Shown here: piece by piece, positions 43,452 through 52,437 of the stretch | How positions within the stretch are numbered: position 1 is the stretch's first letter | How the letters are laid out: every line of letters begins with the position of its first letter | Program-made: the position numbers and the translations under genes | Assembly (NCBI GenBank): GCA_965661355.1 | Contig: CBFIDI010000004.1 | Span: 1-53,313 of the forward strand | Direction: 5' to 3' | DNA from: CAMCFD01 sp965661355 | GTDB lineage: Bacteria > Pseudomonadota > Alphaproteobacteria > Rickettsiales > UBA1997 | DNA length: 53,313 bases | The notes under the pieces: model-generated | What the model saw: only the letters and a program-made list of their open reading frames with translations | Database searches by the model: none | What the model was told of the DNA's origin: nothing

Positions 43452-44630
43452 ATGGAAACAAAGGTAAAAAAATTTATCAGAAATACCCCAGAAGAAGATT
43501 TAAAGAACTTTCTAATTAGTAATGATTTTATTGAAGTTCCTGAAGATTTTAGATGGGATGGTAAAAATCGTAAATATCATGCTTCATTATTTGGTATGGT
43601 ATGGGGCTGTGAAGATGCCAAAAAACAGAATTTATTTGATACCATTGATCGAGTTCATGGCATGAGTGATGAATTGGGTCAAAATGCTTTATGTAGCATT
43701 GCTGGAAATGATGAGTTATTTTTGGATCAAAAAGGAGAATATGCCAGAGGGCTTTACATGCATCAAAAATTTCCTGATAAATTTAGAACGGCGGAATTTT
43801 GGGTGTCACATGATTACAAAAGAAAATCAAAAGAATGGAGCTCATTTCATGGGCCAAAAAATAAGAAATTAGATAAATCGGAAGAAAATATCTCTAAATT
43901 TAAGGAGGAGGTTTTAAGTCACCTCGATATCAGCAGAAAATTAAATTTAGAATTTAGCTGTCGTGATAAAAAAGATAAAGATGGCAATAAATTAGAAATT
44001 TGTATTTTAACTGGCTTTCATGATGGTTTGCCACAATCAATACAGACTTTTGATAAGGATGAAGTGGTAACAAGGCATTTTGCGCCAGCTAAAGATTTTT
44101 CAATTAGCTATGATCCAACAAGCGGGCTAATTGATGTAATTTCAAATTCAAAAGATAATCGAGAATTTTTGGCTAAAAAATTTGCCAATATTTTCCTAAA
44201 AAGTGCTGACGATAAATTTGAGATCAGGCTTAAAAAATATAATCTTGCCAAATTTAAGTCCTATCAGGATTTGATGAAAGATGTTGATTTGAAGGATGGA
44301 ATTGAAGATATCAAAGTTACCCTCATCAAGCTAAAACCTCTTAACAGTAAAAACTCAACCACTCTTGAATCTCCATTTTCAGAAAAAAGAACAATTTATG
44401 AAATAGCAGAAAATTGGTTTGCTGGTAATAATCCTTTATCAAGCTCTTTTGAAATCAAAAAAGTAAAATTATCAATTAAATTCAAGCAAGATACCAAAAA
44501 CCCCAGAGGTAAATTAATTCATGTAAATATTACTGATCCCAATGGCTGTGATTTAAAAGATCGAACCGAGAAAGAAAAAATCATCGGTGATAAATATCTA
44601 GAAAAATGGGGCATTATTGAAAAAATATGA
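43452..44630 (+). CDS. Unknown protein 1 of a two-gene unit
   Basis: A 392-residue, charged soluble protein; no transmembrane segment. I do not recognise it. Notable are a stretch ENISKFKEEVLSHLDISRK, a motif-like HGMSDELGQNALCSIAG near residues 70-85, and clustered His/Asp/Glu (FPDKFRTAEFWVSHDYKRK; FSCRDKKDKDGN). A Asp/Glu/His-rich set could serve as a nuclease or hydrolase site, but that is only a guess. The stop overlaps the next gene's ATG by 4 bases, so both are made together. It is divergent from the umuD-like gene (91 bases) and neighbours a type I restriction operon. Confidence 0.75.
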   Translation: METKVKKFIRNTPEEDLKNFLISNDFIEVPEDFRWDGKNRKYHASLFGMVWGCEDAKKQNLFDTIDRVHGMSDELGQNALCSIAGNDELFLDQKGEYARGLYMHQKFPDKFRTAEFWVSHDYKRKSKEWSSFHGPKNKKLDKSEENISKFKEEVLSHLDISRKLNLEFSCRDKKDKDGNKLEICILTGFHDGLPQSIQTFDKDEVVTRHFAPAKDFSISYDPTSGLIDVISNSKDNREFLAKKFANIFLKSADDKFEIRLKKYNLAKFKSYQDLMKDVDLKDGIEDIKVTLIKLKPLNSKNSTTLESPFSEKRTIYEIAENWFAGNNPLSSSFEIKKVKLSIKFKQDTKNPRGKLIHVNITDPNGCDLKDRTEKEKIIGDKYLEKWGIIEKI

Positions 44631-45562
44631 AGTTAGACAGCCAGATATTTAAATTGCTAATTGATATTGTAGAGCAAGCAGATCCAAATATTACTTATTC
44701 CCACCTCAAGTCAAATCTTGGTACAGAAATTACAAACAACCTAATTCAAAATAATCACTTTAATAAAGGCAGAGATTTAGAAACCTATTATTTACCAGAT
44801 CAAGATCGAGAAGCCTATGTTGAATGGAGCGATGATCACAATTCCTACTTTTATTTATCGGATTTTGGCAAGCTCCTTCCAGTTGAAGAAGAAGAGGTAA
44901 AAACTTATGATATTAATTTCACCAAATTAACCGAATTTATTGCCAATCAATTTGATATATCCAAAAGCAACAGAAAGGATTCTAATAGCTATCTCAATGA
45001 TCTTTTATTTTTTGTTGGTGATACAAATATCAAAAAGAAAAAACATGCTATATTTTTTGCTAGAAGATTGACCAATCAAATGATTTTTCGAGATGTGGAT
45101 CAGTTATTTTTAGATGAATCACCAACAAAATTTCCAAAATTAATCCTTACCTCATCCAATGAATATTGCCCAACAAAATTAAGCAAGAAAGCAAAAATCA
45201 TTTCTATCCCAAAACTTCTAACTTTCTCACAAGATAATTTCTTCAATATCGATTACATTTCAAATATCCTCATATCTGGAGCTGATGATGAATTTAAACC
45301 TTATGTTCGCTGTAATGAGGATGCTAGCACATTATTTATCGGCGATGATTCCTTCGACATCAAAGGAGATAAACAGCGCCAAATCATAAAAGTAATGTGC
45401 GATTTTTATGCTGAAGATTCTGATAGCAAAATGAGATGGAATACAATTCTTGATAGTGCCGATATTGAAACCGAATCAAGATTTAGTGATATTTTTAAAA
45501 GAAGCGCCGTGAGAGAAAAAATAGGCGCAAAAGATGGATTCGTTTGGTTCAAATTAGAGTAA
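44627..45562 (+). CDS. Unknown protein 2 of the two-gene unit, winged-helix C-terminus
   Basis: A 311-residue soluble protein. The N-terminal part has no known motif; LYLSDFGKLL-like YFYLSDFGKLLPVEEEE suggests a nucleotide- or protein-binding module. Residues 225-311 (SFDIKGDKQRQIIKVMCDFY to SRFSDIFKRSAVREKIG to KDGFVWF) look like a winged helix, as in sensor proteins with a DNA- or RNA-binding tail. It overlaps the upstream gene by 4 bases and its 3' end overlaps the convergent 45554 gene by 9 bases. The function is unknown. Confidence 0.75.
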   Translation: MKLDSQIFKLLIDIVEQADPNITYSHLKSNLGTEITNNLIQNNHFNKGRDLETYYLPDQDREAYVEWSDDHNSYFYLSDFGKLLPVEEEEVKTYDINFTKLTEFIANQFDISKSNRKDSNSYLNDLLFFVGDTNIKKKKHAIFFARRLTNQMIFRDVDQLFLDESPTKFPKLILTSSNEYCPTKLSKKAKIISIPKLLTFSQDNFFNIDYISNILISGADDEFKPYVRCNEDASTLFIGDDSFDIKGDKQRQIIKVMCDFYAEDSDSKMRWNTILDSADIETESRFSDIFKRSAVREKIGAKDGFVWFKLE

Positions 45563-46210
45563 AAACAGTGGCAACAATATCTCATTTTTATAAATATCGA
45601 GACTCTTCTTTTTATAAGACCTATTAATATACATCGGATGATAAAAGCTATTTTCATCAAAATTATCCCGATAAATTTTTCTTACCTCAATAGAAGATTT
45701 ATTGAATATATTCTCCGCAACTGGCCTAAGGATTCTATTTTCTAGTACTTGGTTACTAAATCCAAAATATGTTGGTTTATTATAAAAATAATTTTCAACA
45801 CCATTTGAAAATAAAAATGGATAATCTTTGTTACTATCAGCTTGTTTAATGGCTAACGGCAGATCCTTATTTCTAATATTAAAGGTATTAAATAATTGTA
45901 TTACACCATTAAGATTTTTATTTTTTTCAACATAAAAGCCATTGAATATCTTTTCGATAAATCCCATAGTTGGATCGCAGGAGAATTCGTGCCAACGATC
46001 TTTTATGAATTCAGATTTTAGTCTATATTTAGAATAAAACTCTCTAACCTTGATAGAGTCGTTGATATTTATTTTGTCTATAGGTTTTGAGCTTCCAGGA
46101 TTTGCTAAAACAGCATTACCAATTAAATCCCAACCATCTCCAAATCGAAGCAATGTATTTGCCCTAAAGGTTAATCCATTTTTCTCGAAATATTCAGCGT
46201 ATACCTTCAT
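45554..46210 (-). CDS. Unknown protein, weak DUF1643-like features
   Basis: A 218-residue protein. LLRFGDGWDLIGNAVLANPG then SSKPID recalls the N-P-S loop of DUF1643-type proteins, but the rest does not clearly match. No signal peptide or membrane segment is seen. It is convergent with the two-gene unit, with a 9-base overlap. Such proteins beside restriction genes suggest a defence or accessory role, by location only. Confidence 0.6.
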   Translation of the reverse strand: MKVYAEYFEKNGLTFRANTLLRFGDGWDLIGNAVLANPGSSKPIDKININDSIKVREFYSKYRLKSEFIKDRWHEFSCDPTMGFIEKIFNGFYVEKNKNLNGVIQLFNTFNIRNKDLPLAIKQADSNKDYPFLFSNGVENYFYNKPTYFGFSNQVLENRILRPVAENIFNKSSIEVRKIYRDNFDENSFYHPMYINRSYKKKSLDIYKNEILLPLFLL

Positions 46211-46291
46211 TTAGGTGATATAAATTATGATTAAATTTAAGTCATACAGTTTAAATATTTTTTCTAATTTAGCAAAAATATTTTTAAAAAC

Positions 46292-46594
46292 TTAATTCCC
46301 CCTCGTTCGTCCCCCCTGCGTCCCCCGATCTCCCCCTGACCATAGTTCTAAAGTTACCTTAGTTTTTTCAATTTGATTTTCTATTAAAACATAGGATTCA
46401 TTTTCTGTGTTTTTACACAAAATATCAACCCTAAAAGGTCCCACATCTTTTTCTTGAGCAACTAGTTCTAGCTCAATTCCAATCGTATCACCAAGCAATT
46501 CAAGATTTTCTTCACCTGCAAGCCAAGGAGTAAATTCTTGGTCTTCAGATTTCCAAGCTTTCCTTAAATCAATTTTTTCTAGTTTTCCAAGCAT
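46292..46594 (-). pseudogene. Truncated DUF4268 gene
   Basis: A 100-residue frame. Residues 1-78 fit the N-terminal part of DUF4268 proteins (KIDLRKAWKSEDQEFTPWLA, GPFRVDILCKN, YVLIENQIEKT), in which the PD-(D/E)XK-like Asp and Glu-Asn-Gln are present. After EKT the family normally continues with DHTHLGQ; here it turns into a tail of 20 or so residues (WSGGDRGTQGGRTRGN) encoded by a G-rich segment. The full-length family is over 300 residues, so this is a fragment, probably after a rearrangement. Confidence 0.7.
46298..46336 (-). other. G-quadruplex-type G-tract array
   Basis: On the minus strand there are four runs of 5, 5, 6 and 5 G, separated by 5, 5 and 8 bases (46336 to 46298). That satisfies the strict G4 pattern. 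It is a sharp G+C outlier in a roughly 30% G+C region and lies at the break point of the DUF4268 fragment. Confidence 0.6.
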
Positions 46595-46638
46595 TATTTT
46601 TCTTTTTATTGTTAAATAATTATATGACTAAGTTCTTT

Positions 46639-48486
46639 TTACCATGCTTTCAAACCTCTTGATTTATCACTCTTTTCTTTAATAAGAAGTAAACACAAAA
46701 TAATATGGAAAAGACGATCTGACGCCTCTTTTGTCAGAAATTTACCTTTTCCAAGTCCATGAGCAAAATCATCTCTTAGATTCATTCCACAAGAACTCGT
46801 TAAAACTAATTGAAAATAAAAGCCCATCTCTTTGTATATTTTATCATAAATGCTATTTATTATAAATCCTCCCTGACCCTTTAATAGGTAGCCAAGAGGT
46901 ATCTGATCATATCCGCCAATTTTATTCGCTTTCAAAATTCCACCACCACTTATTCTAACCAACTCCCTAATAGCAGATTCAATTAAAGGAATAAATAAAT
47001 GGGAAGAAACTAGATAATCATCTTCATAATAAGATAAAATTGCTCTTTCTAAATATTTTTTATTCTCCTTCTTAAATAACATGGAACTTGCAAAATAATC
47101 TAGAAATTCTTGCTTAGAAATAAGCTTCTTTAATTCTTTCAATGCTATTGATAAATATATAGAACTAAATTCTAGACGCTTAGAAGCGTATCTTTGGAAA
47201 TGATTATCGTAATCTTCTGTAATAGAGGAAAGCTTCGCAATAGGAACTCCATCACTATAAGGAATGATTTGTGTCGTCACCATGTAACTCAATGGATTAG
47301 TTTTAACCAAGCTATCAAGCCCTAATTTCATTGATTCTTTGGTTGGCAAAAGATTGATGGCAATTTTAGCAACAATTAATTCCAAATCATTTTCTTTATT
47401 CTCGCCAAAAATCCATTTTATAAGAGCGTCTATGTCATCCTTTTTTATTTCAATAGAAGTGGAAATTTCTTTCATGGATTCCTGCCAATTAAGCTCTAAT
47501 TGCGCCATCTCTTTCAAAATTCTCTCATTGGCATCTTTTATTTTCTTAAAGCCTTTATCTGCATATTGTTGATATATCTCCTGCATTTTCTCATAAGCAT
47601 GAGTTTTTAATAGAGGTTCTGAATTTGAACGATCATCATCTTTTAATGATTTTTCTAAAATTCCAAGAACACGAATTAAATTTGATTCATCATTTTTTTT
47701 GGCATAATATTGAGCTAAAATAACAACTGCATGCTCCGTTAGCCAAGTATCTTTTTCAACTCTAGATAGCCTATCTTCCATCTCATTAACTAACTTAGAT
47801 TCTTCTACTTGATTAAGAACAATTTTTTTAGAAAAATCTAATAGAAGCCATCTAAAAGAAAATCCCCATAATCCCGCCTTATCATCAGACGCAACCTTCT
47901 TTTCGAGATCAATTATTGCTTCTTTAACTTTATTTATCTGATCTTGATTATTTAAACCTATAGCCAAATTTAAAGCTCGTTTAATCTTAGTTTTGCAATC
48001 AATTGAATGAATCATAAGATTTTTACAAATCTCAATATTTGAATTTATAACTTTCTTAATAAGCTCAAACGCAGCTCTTTTGCCAACAATAACTGGAGAA
48101 AAATCAACTACTAAATCTGCATATCTTGATATTAGAATTGGATTTTTTGAAACCTCTGATCTTGAAGCCCAATAATTCAGAATTACTTGATCTACTTTTG
48201 ATAAAGATGGATATTCAACAATCTGTCCGTTTTTATCCTGACCAGTAAAAATCGGTCCATAATAAGTATCCCAACTGTTGTTTTTATAATCTTGCATATA
48301 GTCAAATGCCATCATTTCCGCCAAGTCTTTCTGACTTGCTTCATAACCAGAATTTTTATTTAAAATTGTTTTGATTTTTTCTGATATTTTGTTCCCGTAG
48401 CTATATTCTTGGATATCTGCTTTTTCTTGATCAATTTCTTTTAAATAAGCAGCAATTTCGCTGTGCAATCCTTTATTCATGACCAT
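46639..48486 (-). CDS. DUF4209 (DUF7380-DUF4209) protein with HEPN-like motif
   Basis: A 615-residue, mostly helical protein. The C-terminal DUF4209 region (FIPLIESAIRELVRISGG onwards) has Arg571-x4-His576 in NLRDDFAHGL, the R-x4-6-H motif of HEPN RNases. The N-terminal 350 or so residues are a helical region of the DUF7380 kind. It is last in the hsdR-Shedu-hsdM-hsdS operon and its start overlaps hsdS by 14 bases (or 8 if the internal ATG at 48480 is used). A role as a toxic or RNA-cutting effector linked to restriction is an inference. Confidence 0.8.
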   Translation of the reverse strand: MVMNKGLHSEIAAYLKEIDQEKADIQEYSYGNKISEKIKTILNKNSGYEASQKDLAEMMAFDYMQDYKNNSWDTYYGPIFTGQDKNGQIVEYPSLSKVDQVILNYWASRSEVSKNPILISRYADLVVDFSPVIVGKRAAFELIKKVINSNIEICKNLMIHSIDCKTKIKRALNLAIGLNNQDQINKVKEAIIDLEKKVASDDKAGLWGFSFRWLLLDFSKKIVLNQVEESKLVNEMEDRLSRVEKDTWLTEHAVVILAQYYAKKNDESNLIRVLGILEKSLKDDDRSNSEPLLKTHAYEKMQEIYQQYADKGFKKIKDANERILKEMAQLELNWQESMKEISTSIEIKKDDIDALIKWIFGENKENDLELIVAKIAINLLPTKESMKLGLDSLVKTNPLSYMVTTQIIPYSDGVPIAKLSSITEDYDNHFQRYASKRLEFSSIYLSIALKELKKLISKQEFLDYFASSMLFKKENKKYLERAILSYYEDDYLVSSHLFIPLIESAIRELVRISGGGILKANKIGGYDQIPLGYLLKGQGGFIINSIYDKIYKEMGFYFQLVLTSSCGMNLRDDFAHGLGKGKFLTKEASDRLFHIILCLLLIKEKSDKSRGLKAW

Positions 48487-49804
48487 TAAAAGCCTCCGCC
48501 AAAATTGCTTTGGTTAAAAGCTTGCTGGTCTCAAAACTTTTTTCGATTTGCTTTTCAGCTTCGTCACATTTTTGCATTAGGGTGTGGAGTTTTGAGACGA
48601 TGGCCTGTTGTTCTTTAAGTGGAGGAAGTGGGATTAACAACAAAGAAATTATTTCTAGATTAATATTTTTTTGAGCTGTGGCGGGTGCATATTTTTCAAT
48701 ATTTTCTCTGCTTACCTCTATAAAGAATTGAGTATACTTTGATGTATAATTTCCGCTTAATGACCTAAATCCAATTATACTATCTGGAAAACATGCATCC
48801 ATAGATAAAAAGCCAGTTTCAGCAATATTTGCAGCTATTGTAATACACAATGTTCCCATATTCCATAACTTGCTTTGCTTTAAACCAAATTCATTATAAT
48901 AAGTCTTGCAATTCAATATTTGGCGTCCAGTTTTTTTTGATTGAGCAACATCTCCAGTTTGAACAAATGGTATTGAGCCCTCTTTAAAAAGAGATTGATC
49001 ATTTCTAGGTCTATGTTTTGATTTTCCTCTCTCGAAAATCCCAACAGTACCCAATCTCGCCCAAGCCCAATTTTTAGGTATTTCAAAAGGAATTTCGCTT
49101 TCTTCAATTTCTGAAAGCGGCTTTTCTTTTTTTATCTTTTTCTCGGAAATTAACTGCTCTTTTTCTTCTTTAATTCTTTTTAAAAGTTCGCTTACTGGCT
49201 CAACATCAGGATTTTTCTCACGCCATTCTTTAGTTAATTTACCCTCAATAGCATCTTGCAAAATCTGTTGTCTTAGATTTTTTAGGTTGGTTTTCTGGTT
49301 GTCGATTTCTTGTTGGAGCAGTTTTTGCTTTTCTTCTTTATGCTTTAATTTTTCAGCGATTTGTTTCTGCTCTTCAATTGTTGCGGGTAATAAAATTTCT
49401 AGATTAAGAAGATGTTTAGCTTTGATTTCAGTTTTTATTCCACCTTTTACTTGATCTTCCAAAAGCCTTACAAATTCAGCGCTTTGCAAAAAATGCTCAA
49501 AATAATTTATATCAATTTTTGATTCATCAAAAGTATAAGATGAATAATGAATTGTTGCAGTTATATCATTATCTTCGCGATATATCCCCATCGCACCTTT
49601 CGCAACATTGATTCCAGAAATCACGAAATCACCTTTTTTAATCAAAATCATATCAGTTCTTGAAGATTTTTGGCCGATATAAAATTTTCCAGAAAAATCA
49701 ATCTTTTCTAATCTTTCTAGCCCAGAAATAGATTCATCATTAGGCTTGTATCTACCTTTTCTTTCAAAAAGAAATGTACTAATTTTAACTTTTTTCCAAC
49801 TCAT
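48473..49804 (-). CDS. hsdS: Type I restriction specificity subunit HsdS
   Basis: HsdS reads the bipartite target for the HsdM/HsdR complex. The 443-residue protein has two target-recognition domains (about 1-140 and 225-380) separated by helical spacers. The first spacer (EEQKQIAEKLKHKEEKQKLL) is a clear coiled coil; the second TRD begins IPKNWAWARLGTVGIFERGK. The last block (LPPLKEQQAIVSKLHTLM) is the conserved repeat. TRD1 begins without a long N-terminal extension. It overlaps hsdM by 4 bases (ATGA). Confidence 0.93.
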   Translation of the reverse strand: MSWKKVKISTFLFERKGRYKPNDESISGLERLEKIDFSGKFYIGQKSSRTDMILIKKGDFVISGINVAKGAMGIYREDNDITATIHYSSYTFDESKIDINYFEHFLQSAEFVRLLEDQVKGGIKTEIKAKHLLNLEILLPATIEEQKQIAEKLKHKEEKQKLLQQEIDNQKTNLKNLRQQILQDAIEGKLTKEWREKNPDVEPVSELLKRIKEEKEQLISEKKIKKEKPLSEIEESEIPFEIPKNWAWARLGTVGIFERGKSKHRPRNDQSLFKEGSIPFVQTGDVAQSKKTGRQILNCKTYYNEFGLKQSKLWNMGTLCITIAANIAETGFLSMDACFPDSIIGFRSLSGNYTSKYTQFFIEVSRENIEKYAPATAQKNINLEIISLLLIPLPPLKEQQAIVSKLHTLMQKCDEAEKQIEKSFETSKLLTKAILAEAFNGHE

Positions 49805-51231
49805 AACTCCCTCTTAATTTCAGCCAAAATTCTCTTGGTTTCATCAAAAGAATCTTCCAACATCTTAATTAGTTCAGAGCTTCTAAATTCTTGCTTTTCT
49901 TCAATTTTATTAGGGTTTTTAATGTCTAAATCGAAGTTTCTTTTTTCAATTTCTTTAATGTTAACCCTCCAAGCAACATCACTTTCGGCTCGATTATCCC
50001 ACCATTTTTTGATTGTCTCAAATTCTTTAATGTTAATTGGTTTGGTTTTTGAATATGCTTTTTGGGTTTCGGGCAATCTATGCTCGTAATACCAAATTTC
50101 TTTGGTCGGACTTCCTTTTGTAAAAAATAATAAATTGGTTGCAACTGTTGCGTAAGGTGCAAAAACTGAATTTGGCAGGCGAATTATGGTGTGCAAATTA
50201 CATTCTTTTAGCCATTCTTCACGAATTCTTGCTTTTACGCCATCTCCAGTAAGTGAACCATCAGGCAAAACAATCCCCGCTCTTCCGTGGTTTTTTAATA
50301 GTTTTAAAAATAGCACCAAAAATAAGTCAGCCGTTTCTTTGGTTTGATAAGATTTTGGAAAATTTGCTAAAATTCCATCTTTAACTGATCCGCCAAAAGG
50401 TGGGTTAGCAACAATTACATCAACTTTATCTGACGACGAAATATCTTTTATTGGTCTTGATAGAGAATCATCACGAGAAATATTGGTTGGTGCTGAAATG
50501 CCGTGCAGAATCATATTTGTAGTACAAAGCATGTGTGGAAGTTGCTTAAATTCAACTCCACTTACTGTTTGCTTAATCAATAACTCATCTTCAAAAGTGT
50601 GAACATCGTTTTTTCTAATATGTTCAATTACTGAAGTTAAAAAGCCTCCCGTTCCGCAAGCTGGGTCAAAAACTTTTTCTCCAAGCTTTGGATTAACCAT
50701 ATCAACAATAAATTTGGTTAATGCTCTTGGCGTGTAATATTCACCTGCATTTCCAGCACTTTGTAGGCTTGATAGTAAACCCTCGTAAATTAAACCAAAT
50801 TGATCTTGATCAGCTTTGCGGTTAAAATTTATTTCATCAATTTTATTAATTACTTGTCTAATTTGAGTTCCGCTTTTCATGTAATTGTAGCTGTCTTCAA
50901 ATATTGATTTTACTACAAAACCAGCTTCATTTTCTTCTTTTGAAAAAGTAAGGTTTTTCAGGGTTGGGAAAAGTTGATTATTGATAAACTCAATTAGGCT
51001 GTCTCCCGTCATTCCCTCATCATCTTTTGCCCAAGATCTCCATCTTAAATTTTGTGGAATTGGCGATTTGTAAGATGAATCTAAAAGCTCTTTTTCTTCT
51101 TCTTTTTCGTCAAACATTTTTAAAAACAGCATCCAAGAAAGCTGTGAAAGTCTTTGAGCATCTCCATCAACACCGCCATCTTGGCGCATTATGTTTTGGA
51201 TTGATTTTATTATTCCTGATAAGTTAGTCAT
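49801..51231 (-). CDS. hsdM: Type I restriction methyltransferase subunit HsdM
   Basis: HsdM methylates adenine in the recognised sequence. The 476-residue protein has the N6-adenine MTase motifs: FDPACGTGGFL (motif I, near residue 190) and NPPFGGSVKDG (motif IV, near 276), with YTPRALTKFIVDM before motif I. An N-terminal HsdM_N helical domain is present (LSQLSWMLFLKMFDEKEEE). It overlaps the Shedu gene by 4 bases upstream and hsdS by 4 bases downstream. Confidence 0.95.
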   Translation of the reverse strand: MTNLSGIIKSIQNIMRQDGGVDGDAQRLSQLSWMLFLKMFDEKEEEKELLDSSYKSPIPQNLRWRSWAKDDEGMTGDSLIEFINNQLFPTLKNLTFSKEENEAGFVVKSIFEDSYNYMKSGTQIRQVINKIDEINFNRKADQDQFGLIYEGLLSSLQSAGNAGEYYTPRALTKFIVDMVNPKLGEKVFDPACGTGGFLTSVIEHIRKNDVHTFEDELLIKQTVSGVEFKQLPHMLCTTNMILHGISAPTNISRDDSLSRPIKDISSSDKVDVIVANPPFGGSVKDGILANFPKSYQTKETADLFLVLFLKLLKNHGRAGIVLPDGSLTGDGVKARIREEWLKECNLHTIIRLPNSVFAPYATVATNLLFFTKGSPTKEIWYYEHRLPETQKAYSKTKPINIKEFETIKKWWDNRAESDVAWRVNIKEIEKRNFDLDIKNPNKIEEKQEFRSSELIKMLEDSFDETKRILAEIKREL

Positions 51232-52436
51232 TGTTTTTGTTCGTTTTTTGTTATTTCCACAATCCTTTTCGCTCTGTCAAGCAGCTGATCATAAGTGATT
51301 ATAGAAAAATTGTTGTAATGTGAATTAAGAATTCTTAATGCTCTGTACTCATCTTTTGTAAAATTATTTGATCTACCAAATATTAAAGTACATCTTGGCT
51401 TAACTATATCACATTCTTCAAATTTCTTATTACTGTCTGGATCACCAACTTTTTTCTCTATTTCATTTATGTATCTGAAGCATTGAGATATGGCTTTTGT
51501 TAAATCTGTGGTTGGATGATAGTATGCCCATTCCGTTCCTTCTTTTTCAATAATATCTTTTTTGAAAAGCCTTCCTCCATTTAATGATGGTCTTTTAATT
51601 TCTACCACATCTAAAAAATTTCCATATGAGCTAGCTAAGAAGTCGGTTTTAGAGCTTTCATCTATAGTTCTTCTCTTGAGAATTTTGATATAATCCGATC
51701 CAAAAAACCATTTATTCCTATAAAACCAATCTTGCCAATTATCATCTCCTTTATCTTCGAGCAAATTATTATTAAGCAAACGCTGACTAAACTCTTCTAC
51801 GGCACTATATTTACTTTTTAATTCTAGACTGAATTTAATATCATTTAAATTTAAGTTGCTTTCTAATATAAAATTAACCAGTTCTTGAGTGTCACTTAAG
51901 TCAAATTCCCTTTCCCCTAAGCACTTAATTAAATCTTTGTTACTTTGTTTTTTTAGAATATCCCTGATATTTCTGTCTCCAAAAGAAAGATATTTACCAA
52001 CCCTTAAACTATCTGGCATTTTACAAAGATTGTCCTCGGCAACCACCTTTCTTTCCGAAGACTTTTCCGAACAAATTTTGGATAAAAAAACATGCAATTT
52101 TTCAATCTCATCTTCAGCTAAACAAGCGTCGCTTTTGCAATAAATATGGTCACCACTTTTATTTCTGCGAGAAATATGTATTACTGGTAAATACGGCTCT
52201 TGATCCCCAAACTGCAGTAAAGTTGCTGTGACCTTTTGTCTTCCTCCTTCGGTAACCTTCAACACAACACTATCCTTCTCCTTATAGCCTCCAAGAGTTA
52301 TCCTACTGTCCATAATAATTTCTGCATATCTAAATTTTTTATCTTCATTTCCTTTTTGGGTCATTTGCTTTGAAAAATATACGGAGTTTGTATTTTTCTT
52401 ATCATCCCATTCGTTATTATATTTATTATTAGTCAT
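51228..52436 (-). CDS. Shedu-type DUF4263 nuclease, embedded in the type I operon
   Basis: A 402-residue protein. The C-terminal DUF4263 (SduA) domain occupies about 225-390, with NWQDWFYRNKWFFGSDY, KTDFLASSYGNFLDVVEIKR carrying the catalytic Asp and Glu-x-Lys, and AISQCFRYINE with the later Gln/Arg. That is the PD-(D/E)XK-like core of Shedu defence nucleases. The N-terminal half is variable, as in other Shedu sensors. It lies between hsdR and hsdM with 1-base gap and 4-base overlap, a placement that implies joint expression. Confidence 0.88.
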   Translation of the reverse strand: MTNNKYNNEWDDKKNTNSVYFSKQMTQKGNEDKKFRYAEIIMDSRITLGGYKEKDSVVLKVTEGGRQKVTATLLQFGDQEPYLPVIHISRRNKSGDHIYCKSDACLAEDEIEKLHVFLSKICSEKSSERKVVAEDNLCKMPDSLRVGKYLSFGDRNIRDILKKQSNKDLIKCLGEREFDLSDTQELVNFILESNLNLNDIKFSLELKSKYSAVEEFSQRLLNNNLLEDKGDDNWQDWFYRNKWFFGSDYIKILKRRTIDESSKTDFLASSYGNFLDVVEIKRPSLNGGRLFKKDIIEKEGTEWAYYHPTTDLTKAISQCFRYINEIEKKVGDPDSNKKFEECDIVKPRCTLIFGRSNNFTKDEYRALRILNSHYNNFSIITYDQLLDRAKRIVEITKNEQKQ

Positions 52437-52437
52437 A

